DNA of 11,482 bases. Origin: Dehalococcoidia bacterium (GTDB taxonomy: Bacteria > Chloroflexota > Dehalococcoidia > SHYD01 > SHYC01). Within the stretch, counting starts at the first letter, position 1, and every line of letters begins with the position of its first letter. This document shows positions 6,381 to 11,482 of the stretch, piece by piece. Position numbers and translations under genes: made by a program. The notes below the pieces were generated by a model. The model was given only the letters and a program-made list of their open reading frames with translations, searched no databases and was not told the origin of the DNA. Location: NCBI GenBank assembly GCA_016844365.1, contig JAENIT010000004.1:1-11482 (forward strand). The letters are read 5' to 3'.

Positions 6381-6406
6381 GTGCGCTAATGAATCCATTA
6401 GCGCAC
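6381..6406. repeat. Perfect 11-bp inverted repeat between sigma and lipoprotein genes
   Basis: GTGCGCTAATG (6381-6391) and CATTAGCGCAC (6396-6406) are exact reverse complements separated by AATC. No T-run follows on either strand, so it does not look like a terminator. Its place, 66 bases before the lipoprotein start in the divergent intergenic region, suggests an operator for a dimeric regulator or an RNA hairpin in the lipoprotein leader. Confidence 0.7.
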
Positions 6407-6471
6407 GGGACACGTATATATCTTAATGGCTTTGGGCTAGAAAGAAACAATAGCAATAGGAGGTAGTCAAT

Positions 6472-6828
6472 ATGTCCAAGGGAAATAGATCCAAGGTGGT
6501 ATACTGGATTTCATCCGGTCTTCTTATCGGCACCATGGTGGCTCTCACCGCGGGATGCGGGGGCGGAGGAGCTAAAGCCACCCCCACTCCAGCCAAGCCA
6601 GCGGCCACCAAGCCAGCAGCGGCAACGACACCCGCAGCCGCAGCAACTCGGCCTGCAGCAGCGGCTACAACAGCGCCAGCGGCAACGACTCCTGCAGCTC
6701 CAGCCGCAACACGGCCAGCAGCAGCGGCAACGACACCCGCAGCCGGTACAACCCCAGCAGCCGCTCCTGCTGCGACAAGGCCAGCAGCGGCGACAACTCC
6801 TGCAGCCTCAGGAACGGCAAGACCGTAG
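6472..6828 (+). CDS. Small Ala/Thr/Pro-rich lipoprotein
   Basis: This is the only plus-strand gene. The 118-residue product starts with a basic N-terminus (KGNRSK) and a hydrophobic stretch (9-27), followed by the lipobox LTAGC, so Cys29 should be lipid-modified and the rest exported and membrane-anchored. After a GGGG spacer, residues 34-118 are low complexity with AATRPAA occurring three times, resembling the flexible, possibly glycosylated linkers of extracytoplasmic lipoproteins. No folded domain follows. The start ATG 6472 has AGGAGG eight bases upstream, a strong signal. It is divergent from the ECF sigma gene and followed by a strong hairpin, so it forms its own unit. It may be a complete surface lipoprotein, perhaps controlled by the adjacent sigma. 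Alternatively it is the N-terminal linker left from a larger substrate-binding protein. Confidence 0.75.
   Translation: MSKGNRSKVVYWISSGLLIGTMVALTAGCGGGGAKATPTPAKPAATKPAAATTPAAAATRPAAAATTAPAATTPAAPAATRPAAAATTPAAGTTPAAAPAATRPAAATTPAASGTARP
6614..6745 (+). repeat. Internal repeats in the lipoprotein gene
   Basis: A 27-base string is repeated exactly at 6614-6640 and 6719-6745, offset by 105 bases (35 codons), so the reading frame is kept. Shorter variants lie between. This indicates growth of the Ala/Thr/Pro tract by in-frame duplication, and the tract length is likely to vary between strains. Confidence 0.8.
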
Positions 6829-6876
6829 GACGGATAGCCTGATCGCATAGCTGCGAAAAGGTTAACGGGTATTAAG

Positions 6877-6917
6877 AGTACACCCCTTGCCTCACAGGAT
6901 GAGGCAAGGGGTGTACT
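6877..6917. terminator. Strong hairpin terminator between convergent genes
   Basis: A perfect 18-bp inverted repeat (AGTACACCCCTTGCCTCA at 6877-6894 and its complement at 6900-6917) encloses a 5-base loop. It lies 48 bases after the lipoprotein stop and 91 bases after the stop of the convergent hotdog gene on the minus strand, so it can end transcription from both sides. The plus-strand tail is TGGTTTCTC and the minus-strand tail is CTTAATACC, both modest T-runs. The rest of 6829-7008 shows no gene. Confidence 0.75.
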
Positions 6918-7008
6918 TGGTTTCTCACCTATCGAACGTGAGGGTGAGCAGATGACCACACTATGAGAGGCCACCTGCCCACAGAGTTATCTCCGATTCT
7001 TCTTGGCC

Positions 7009-7437
7009 TTAGGTCTTGCTCGGCAACAATACCTCGGCGATGCCCTGTATCGGGCGCTCTCCTCGCTGGTTCTCGATATAGGCGTCCAGTACCACCAGGT
7101 TGCGCCCGTCTCGCACCGATATGTCTGTTACCACGGCCTTGCACTCCAGACGGTCTCCGGGCTCCACCATCCGCCGAAAGTTCACCTCCAGCTTGGCGAG
7201 CCGTCCCTCCTGTCCTACCCAATCCGTGAGGAGTTGGGCAAGAAAAGACATGCTCATATTCCCCGGCACAATTACGCCCCGCAGCCCCTCGCCTTGAGCC
7301 GCAGCATCGCTGGTGAAACGGCCCAGGCGCACCTCCGACAGGCTCACGTAATCCCGCACCTGCTCACGGGTGGGCAGCTTAACCAAAGGGCCAATCTCCT
7401 GGCCCAGCTCAACTTCCTCAAAATACGTCTGGCTCAC
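7009..7437 (-). CDS. MaoC-like hotdog-fold protein, second subunit
   Basis: This 142-residue protein matches the single-hotdog MaoC/HadB-like dehydratase family, whose members hydrate or dehydrate acyl-thioesters. Family features are FEEVELGQEIGPL (6-18), LPTREQVRDYV (21-31), GVIVPGNMSMSFLAQLLTDWVG (54-75) and FRRMVEPGDRLECKAVV (87-103). The usual catalytic motif (SGDxNPIHxD) is replaced by SLSEVRLGRFTSD (32-44), so the hydratase Asp and His are absent. The start is GTG 7437, overlapping the upstream stop as GTGA, so the two hotdog proteins are co-translated and probably form a heterodimer. Its substrate is unknown. It could be a non-catalytic subunit, an acyl-binding protein, or an enzyme with altered chemistry such as a thioesterase-like activity; these are inferences. 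Confidence 0.8.
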   Translation of the reverse strand: MSQTYFEEVELGQEIGPLVKLPTREQVRDYVSLSEVRLGRFTSDAAAQGEGLRGVIVPGNMSMSFLAQLLTDWVGQEGRLAKLEVNFRRMVEPGDRLECKAVVTDISVRDGRNLVVLDAYIENQRGERPIQGIAEVLLPSKT

Positions 7438-7904
7438 TGCCTCATATCCCTCCGCACATTGGAGCTCTCCACCACCAAGACCACTCGGCCGTGCTGGTTG
7501 ATATAGGTGGTGCGCCGCACCACGAACACCATGGTGCCGGTGCGACCGGTTTTGGCGTACACCTGGGCTATTTGCGCCTTGGCGCTGACGACATCGCCAG
7601 CCTTCATAGGCTCCGAAAATTCGCAGTGCTGAGAAGCGTTGAAGCCGGTGGTCCCGAAGGTGACCTGGGGGTCCGGCCCCGGGCTAAGGCGGATGGAGGT
7701 GTAGTAGCAGGGGGGAGCGATTAGGGCGCCATACGGCCCCTTCTTTGCGGCCTCGGGGTCGAGGTACAGGGGATTGGTCTCACCGATGGCCTCAGCGAAG
7801 GCGATGATCTTCTCCTCCGTGACCTCGTGGGCACCGACATCGACCTCTACTCCAACAACGTTCCTGTCGAACTCAATGGTATCGGTAACATCCACTTCGC
7901 TCAT
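7434..7904 (-). CDS. FAS1-dehydratase/MaoC-like hotdog protein, first subunit
   Basis: This 156-residue protein matches the N-terminal dehydratase-like family (FAS1_DH, HadA-like), usually paired with a MaoC subunit. Visible family blocks are VGVEVDVGAHEVTEEKIIAFAEAIGETNPLYLDPEAA (17-53), GALIAPPCYYTS (59-70) and FSEPMKAGDVVSAKAQIAQVYAKTGRTGTMVFVVRRTTYINQHG (96-139). In catalytic MaoC proteins the GETNPLYLD segment would read GDxNPIHxD. Here Glu42 and Tyr47 replace Asp and His, as expected for a HadA-type substrate-holding subunit. The start is ATG 7904, with AAGGAGA seven bases upstream. The frame continues to 7970, but that part contains the promoter, so it is excluded. It is first gene of the pair. 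A role in acyl-CoA or acyl-ACP metabolism is inferred from the fold. Confidence 0.85.
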   Translation of the reverse strand: MSEVDVTDTIEFDRNVVGVEVDVGAHEVTEEKIIAFAEAIGETNPLYLDPEAAKKGPYGALIAPPCYYTSIRLSPGPDPQVTFGTTGFNASQHCEFSEPMKAGDVVSAKAQIAQVYAKTGRTGTMVFVVRRTTYINQHGRVVLVVESSNVRRDMRQ

Positions 7905-7941
7905 AAGCGAGTCTCCTTGATATGTGATCGCGCCCTTGAGG

Positions 7942-7970
7942 ATTATCTCAGTTGCCGCGGCCGCGGTCAA
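7942..7970 (-). promoter_or_regulatory. Promoter of the hotdog operon with a palindromic spacer
   Basis: The minus strand shows -35 TTGACC (7965-7970), a 17-base spacer and -10 GATAAT (7942-7947). Transcription would start near 7935, about 30 bases before ATG 7904. The spacer and edge of the -35 contain CCGCGGCCGCGG (7955-7966), a perfect 12-bp palindrome that a repressor could bind. The promoter also confirms that the upstream frame extension is not coding. Confidence 0.75.
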
Positions 7971-8010
7971 CTACTCACTAGAAATCCGCGTCTTTCTGAA
8001 GTGATGTCTG

Positions 8011-8026
8011 CTATCTCCTGAGATAG
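8011..8026. repeat. Short inverted repeat upstream of the hotdog promoter
   Basis: CTATCTC (8011-8017) and GAGATAG (8020-8026) are exact complements separated by two bases. It sits about 40 bases upstream of the -35 box of the hotdog operon and 16 bases from the 8033-8055 palindrome. It could be a binding site; the evidence is structural only. Confidence 0.35.
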
Positions 8027-8032
8027 AACTGT

Positions 8033-8055
8033 GGGGCAGGTTTGAAACCTGCCCC
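8033..8055. repeat. 23-bp near-perfect palindrome between operons
   Basis: GGGGCAGGTTT (8033-8043) and AAACCTGCCCC (8045-8055) are exact complements around a single central base. It lies 28 bases past the stop of the glycosyltransferase operon and before the hotdog promoter. With the flanking CTACA it resembles a dispersed GTAGGGGCAGGTTT-type repeat that I recall from intergenic regions of environmental bacteria. It could act as a factor-independent hairpin, but no T-run follows on the minus strand. Confidence 0.6.
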
Positions 8056-8083
8056 TACAAAGTCCTAATATCATGAGTGTAGC

Positions 8084-9025
8084 TCAAAAATCACGACTGG
8101 TCCTCTTCACTATCAGGTCGGCGATGAGGCCCAGGGCCAGCACCTGGATGCCAGTGAGAACGATCATTATGGTAGAGCCGGGCACGTGGAAATTGTAGAC
8201 CATTACATCTCGAATCAGTTTGGCCCCACCTATGGTCAGCAAGGCTAGGCTAAGAGGGCCCAGAATCTTTAGTGGATTGAAGTACATAACGGTCCTGGCC
8301 ACCAGACCCAGATAGCTCAAGGTGTCCTTGACGGGATGAAAGGAGGACTTCCCGCCTTTCCTCTCGTAGTAGTCGATGGGCAGGAACTTGACCTGATAGC
8401 CACTGCTCAAAAAGGCCAGGGTTATGGTGCTCACCCACGAGTGACCCTGGGGTAAGATGGGGAAGAACTTCTCAGCCACGTCCTTTCGAAAGCAACGGAG
8501 CCCTGAGTTCAGGTCTGGAATCTTGACGCCGGTCATGTATGAGGCCAGAGTTCGTATGAAGGCCTTGGCTGGGGTCCTCAGCCAGGGGACAGTCCCCCTC
8601 TCCCGCTTCCTGGCTCCAATCACCATGTCGTACTCGCCCATATAAGACAGGAGGGCCGGTATCTCGTGGTTGGGGTAGGTTCCATCGCCATCGGTCATAA
8701 CCACAATGTCACCCTTGGCGTGACGGATCCCCGTCTTAAGAGCAGCCCCTGTTCCCAGGTTTCGGTCGTGACGTACCAGCTTAACCTCTTTCCTGCTCTC
8801 CACAATCTGGGACGTCCGGTCTCCGGACCCATCATCCACGACTATCACCTCGTAGTAGATGCCGCTAATGTCCATCGCCTTGGTGATGACATCCAGGTCG
8901 TGGCCTATGGCCTCCTCCTCATTGTAGACAGGTATGACCACGCTCACCAAGCCCAGATCCGAGGGGTCGATACTGTTCTGCCCCCAGATACCTGACCGTC
9001 CCTGAGTCTGCGCAAAGCCTTCCAT
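8084..9025 (-). CDS. Membrane-anchored GT2 glycosyltransferase, DPM1/GtrB-like
   Basis: This 313-residue enzyme probably transfers a sugar from a nucleotide sugar to a polyprenyl phosphate at the inner face of the membrane. The GT-A domain starts at VSVVIPVYNEEEAI (27-40). It has VVDDGSGDRT (62-71), the metal-binding DGDGTYP (112-118), GARKRERGTVPWLRTPAKAF (137-156), the acceptor-loop signature DLNSGLRCFRK (161-171) and DYYERKGGKSSFHP (218-231). Two hydrophobic segments follow (about 243-263 and 285-305), as in GtrB-like members. The start ATG 9025 has a weak, distant G-rich site upstream. It begins 23 nt after the GT4 gene and is last in the operon. The sugar is not predictable. Related enzymes make dolichyl- or undecaprenyl-phosphate mannose, glucose or GlcNAc. 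Confidence 0.9.
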   Translation of the reverse strand: MEGFAQTQGRSGIWGQNSIDPSDLGLVSVVIPVYNEEEAIGHDLDVITKAMDISGIYYEVIVVDDGSGDRTSQIVESRKEVKLVRHDRNLGTGAALKTGIRHAKGDIVVMTDGDGTYPNHEIPALLSYMGEYDMVIGARKRERGTVPWLRTPAKAFIRTLASYMTGVKIPDLNSGLRCFRKDVAEKFFPILPQGHSWVSTITLAFLSSGYQVKFLPIDYYERKGGKSSFHPVKDTLSYLGLVARTVMYFNPLKILGPLSLALLTIGGAKLIRDVMVYNFHVPGSTIMIVLTGIQVLALGLIADLIVKRTSRDF

Positions 9026-9048
9026 TCTGGCTTGCTACCCCCTATCTG

Positions 9049-10317
9049 TTAGCTTTGACCGACCTTTCCCGCTTTACCAGGCGTTCCCGCCACTAGGGCG
9101 AAATAGGTCTCCTCTAATTCCATTATATGATCTTTCACCCCTTTAACAAGAGGCGTGTTACATCTTAAGTCATCAATCAACCGAGGGTTAGCCACCAGCA
9201 GACGTATCTTCGCCTCCAGGTCTCTGGGCTTTCCCGTCTCAAACAGTAGCCAGTTTACTCCATCCTGTACCAGATGGGCGAGAGAGCCACTGTTGGAGGC
9301 TATAACCGGCACTCCTGCGGCGAAGGCCTCCTGCACCACCAGAGGGTAGTTTTCGTACCAGAGGGAAGGCACTATCAGAGCGTCCGTATTCCCCAGAGCC
9401 TCACCCAGCCTATCCCTGGACAACGGGCCCATGAACTTAATCTTAGGGTTGGAGGCCATCCTTCTAAGTCCCTGAGAGTACTCCGGATAGGCGCCCGTGT
9501 CTCCGTAGATCCGCAGCTCCGCCCTCGTATCCGCCACTCGATTGAAGGCCTCTACCAGGACATGGACCCCCTTGGTCCGGGCGATAGAGCCAATGTAGCT
9601 AAACATAAGCCCATCCTTAGGAGGGCGTAAGTCGGTGACCACTGGTTTCTCTATGCCGAGGCTCAGCAATCGAAGCTTGCTCTGTGGCAAGCCACTCTTG
9701 ACCGCCGTGTCCAGCATGAATTGGGATGGGGCCAGAATGAGGTCCGAAGCGCTCACCGCCTCCCTCATAAACCGCTGGCGCAGGATAAAAACCGGCGCGG
9801 CTGCGGGAGCTAGCAGAGCCAGGGGCGCAGCGCCCAATCTTAGAGCGGCGCATACCCCACAGTTCACCCCCAGGACGGGACCATCACAAGGATGGCCGTA
9901 CTCGGTGAAGAGTTGCCCGTTAGGACATACGAACCAGTAGTCGTGGAGAGTGTAAACAGTGGGGACTCCCAGCTCTCTCGCTATGGCTACGAGGCGAGAG
10001 GACAACCCCAGGACGTGATGAAAGTGGACCACATCCGGTCGCTCCTCCTGGCAGAGTTCCCGAAAAGCCCGCTCCGCCCCCGGGTTGCTGAAGGCCGTCA
10101 AGAAGTTGCCCGCTACCCCTCTTGGCCCTCTGAGTCCCCCTGGAACCGAGACCACCGGAACTCCCTGGTACTCTTGGCGTCCATCGGAGTCGCCACCGCA
10201 GAACACCACCAGCTCATGTCCCCGTTCCGTGAGGCCCTTGGCCAAGAGGTTAACGTATATCTCCGTCCCCCCCACGTACTTGGGCAGGTACTGGTGGACC
10301 ACCTGGATGATCTTCAT
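9049..10317 (-). CDS. GT4 family glycosyltransferase
   Basis: This 422-residue retaining glycosyltransferase has the two-domain GT-B fold. The N-terminal acceptor domain begins with MKIIQVVHQYLPKYVGGTEIYV, including the donor-side GGTE loop (16-19), and contains VVHFHHVLGLSS (96-107) and TLHDYWFVCP (123-132). A cysteine-rich insert, Cys131, Cys144, Cys153 and Cys156, follows HDYW and could bind a metal. The C-terminal nucleotide-sugar domain starts near FSYIGSIARTKGVHVLVEAF (239-258) and has the E-x7-E motif YENYPLVVQEAFAAGVPVIAS (Glu322, Glu330). The start ATG 10317 overlaps the upstream gene as ATGA, so translation is coupled. Work on a lipid-linked oligosaccharide or surface polysaccharide is inferred from its GT4 and GT2 neighbours. 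Confidence 0.93.
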   Translation of the reverse strand: MKIIQVVHQYLPKYVGGTEIYVNLLAKGLTERGHELVVFCGGDSDGRQEYQGVPVVSVPGGLRGPRGVAGNFLTAFSNPGAERAFRELCQEERPDVVHFHHVLGLSSRLVAIARELGVPTVYTLHDYWFVCPNGQLFTEYGHPCDGPVLGVNCGVCAALRLGAAPLALLAPAAAPVFILRQRFMREAVSASDLILAPSQFMLDTAVKSGLPQSKLRLLSLGIEKPVVTDLRPPKDGLMFSYIGSIARTKGVHVLVEAFNRVADTRAELRIYGDTGAYPEYSQGLRRMASNPKIKFMGPLSRDRLGEALGNTDALIVPSLWYENYPLVVQEAFAAGVPVIASNSGSLAHLVQDGVNWLLFETGKPRDLEAKIRLLVANPRLIDDLRCNTPLVKGVKDHIMELEETYFALVAGTPGKAGKVGQS

Positions 10318-11482
10318 ACTTCAAGCGCTCTCTTGTAGACGTCCCACATCTTGCAATAGACTTTGTCCCAGGTGTAATGAGTCATGAGCTTTTCGTACCC
10401 TCGGAGGCCCAAGCGTATCCGTTTTTCTTCGTCTTTGAGCAACGACTCCACCGCATCCGCCAGAGCTGGCACGTCGCCGAACTCCACCAGCAGGCCGTCC
10501 TCCTCGTTCGATATAACCTCAGGCACTCCACCGGCCCTGGCTCCGATCACGGGCTTTTTGTGACCCCAGGCCTCCAGGTAAACCAGTCCAAAGGAATCGA
10601 CCCGGGACGGCATGGCCAGAATATCGCACGCTGCCAAGAGTCCGCCCTTCTCCTCCTCCGATACCCGACCGGCGAGATGACAGCGAGCTTTAACGTCAGC
10701 AGGGAGGGAATCGAAGAATCGGTGGAAGTGGTCAACAGCGGTGCCGGCTATAACCAGATGGGCATCTATACCCCGCTCAGCCAGGAGGCCCATAGCCTGG
10801 ACGAGATGGACAGCGCCCTTGTCATAGGTAGCGGCTCCCAGGAACAGCACCAGGTGACGATGGAGCTGGCCCGTCACAGGGGCGCGGTCTTCTCTCACCT
10901 CCGCACTTACGCCATCGAGGCGTATTCCCGCCCCGACGACCTGCACTCTATCCTCCCTGAGGCCCGCTCTCACCAAAAACCGCCGCTCCACCTCAGTCAT
11001 GGCAGTCACCTGATGGGCCTCCTTCATCAGGGCCACCTGGTGGGACATGGCGTAAGAGCGGCTGACATGGGGGTCCAGGGCCTCTCCGGTATGAAGGAAT
11101 GGGGTTATTATCGTGGGTATGGACCGGGCCTGAGCAAAGCTCACAGCCGCGCTGATGAGGGACTCGAAGGGTATTGTGAAGGCGTGGACCAAATCTATTG
11201 GGCCCTCGTGACGCTCCAGGGCAGCGGCCAACTCCGGAACCCAGGGGGTGTACCTGGACATGGCTCGCAGCAGGCTCTCAGGTACGGAAGGGAACCTGGA
11301 GAGCAGAACAGCAATTCGTCGGAACAGATAGTAACCATAGGGAGAAAGAGGGAGGTGTTTGAGTGGGAGTCGGACAACTCTAACCCCGTTGATCGTCTCA
11401 TCTCCTGGTGGCAGCAGGAGCTTGCGCCGATTCCAGATGGCCTCCACCTCTCCCGCGTTGGTGGCGTACACCGTTACCTGGT
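10314..11482 (-). CDS. GT4 family glycosyltransferase, N-terminus missing at window edge
   Basis: This gene runs off the right edge. The frame is still open at 11482, where it reads QVTVYATNAG, the second strand of a GT-B fold normally preceded by 30-45 residues, so the GTG at 11471 is not the true start. About 388 residues are visible. The acceptor domain includes PIDLVHAFTIPFESLISAAVSFA and TIITPFLHTGEALDPH. The donor domain begins near LVLFLGAATYDKGAVHLVQAMGLL and contains AGRVSEEEKGGLLAACDILAMPSRVDSFGLVYLEAWGHKKPVIGARAGGVPEVI. The E-x7-E position reads DSFGLVYLE, so the first Glu is Asp. It is the upstream member of the operon, joined by ATGA to the next GT4. The sugar specificity cannot be read. 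Confidence 0.92.
   Translation of the reverse strand, partial: QVTVYATNAGEVEAIWNRRKLLLPPGDETINGVRVVRLPLKHLPLSPYGYYLFRRIAVLLSRFPSVPESLLRAMSRYTPWVPELAAALERHEGPIDLVHAFTIPFESLISAAVSFAQARSIPTIITPFLHTGEALDPHVSRSYAMSHQVALMKEAHQVTAMTEVERRFLVRAGLREDRVQVVGAGIRLDGVSAEVREDRAPVTGQLHRHLVLFLGAATYDKGAVHLVQAMGLLAERGIDAHLVIAGTAVDHFHRFFDSLPADVKARCHLAGRVSEEEKGGLLAACDILAMPSRVDSFGLVYLEAWGHKKPVIGARAGGVPEVISNEEDGLLVEFGDVPALADAVESLLKDEEKRIRLGLRGYEKLMTHYTWDKVYCKMWDVYKRALEV

Noticed and set aside
6614..6745. CRISPR-like repeats
   Set aside because: The repeats are in-frame coding duplications of an Ala/Thr/Pro tract without regular unique spacers, and no cas genes are present.
6423..6974. 183-codon minus-strand frame opposite the lipoprotein gene
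   Set aside because: It is the Ala/Val/Gly-rich antisense of the repeat tract, has no ribosome binding site, and crosses the terminator hairpin.
7905..7970. Extension of the first hotdog protein to a start at 7970
   Set aside because: It would begin inside the -35 box. A proper ribosome binding site precedes ATG 7904 and family proteins start there.
9892..10338. 148-codon plus-strand frame opposite the GT4 gene
   Set aside because: It is a shadow of a well-supported glycosyltransferase with no start signal.

Overview
The window reads as chromosomal DNA from a GC-rich, free-living bacterium. My best guess is a Chloroflexota lineage such as Dehalococcoidia. The hints are an anaerobic cobalamin pathway with CbtAB cobalt uptake, several GTG and TTG starts, an Ala/Thr/Pro-rich lipoprotein with a CGGGG start, and short interspersed palindromic repeats, some inside genes. 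This assignment is inference; no rRNA or other marker gene is present. Apart from one short lipoprotein gene, all supported genes lie on the minus strand.

Block A (46-4588) is a cobalamin (B12) operon. In transcription order it has a strong sigma-70-type promoter (TTGACT-17-TACTAT), a cobalamin riboswitch with an intrinsic terminator, cbiC (cobalt-precorrin-8 methylmutase), a FlaR-type P-loop kinase, cbtB and cbtA (cobalt uptake), cbiX (cobaltochelatase) and cbiD (C1-methyltransferase). Genes are 15-33 nt apart or overlap, so it is one transcript that probably continues past the left edge. CbtAB would import cobalt, CbiX inserts it into sirohydrochlorin, and CbiD and CbiC act on the cobalt corrinoid ring. 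Excess B12 would shut the unit off through the riboswitch.

Block B (4589-6471) holds an ECF sigma factor and its zinc-finger, membrane-spanning anti-sigma factor, overlapping by one base. The 252-nt region upstream of the sigma gene is rich in palindromes and separates it from a divergently transcribed small lipoprotein gene (6472-6828). A perfect 18-bp hairpin follows the lipoprotein gene and faces the next, convergent operon.

Block C (7009-7970) is a two-gene operon of hotdog-fold MaoC/FAS1-dehydratase-like proteins with a GTGA overlap. It has a clear promoter (TTGACC-17-GATAAT) whose spacer contains a 12-bp palindrome. Both subunits lack the usual Asp/His hydratase residues.

Block D (8084-11482) is a glycosyltransferase operon: a GT4 enzyme cut by the right edge, a second GT4 enzyme, and a membrane-anchored GT2 enzyme of the dolichyl-phosphate-mannose-synthase type. 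Its likely role is surface glycan or glycolipid assembly.

I see no tRNA, rRNA, CRISPR array, transposase, phage gene or replication origin. I did not find a clearly new multi-gene system. The points most worth checking are the kinase inside the B12 operon, the hotdog pair without catalytic residues, the in-frame repeat inside cbiD, and the palindromes around the sigma/lipoprotein pair.
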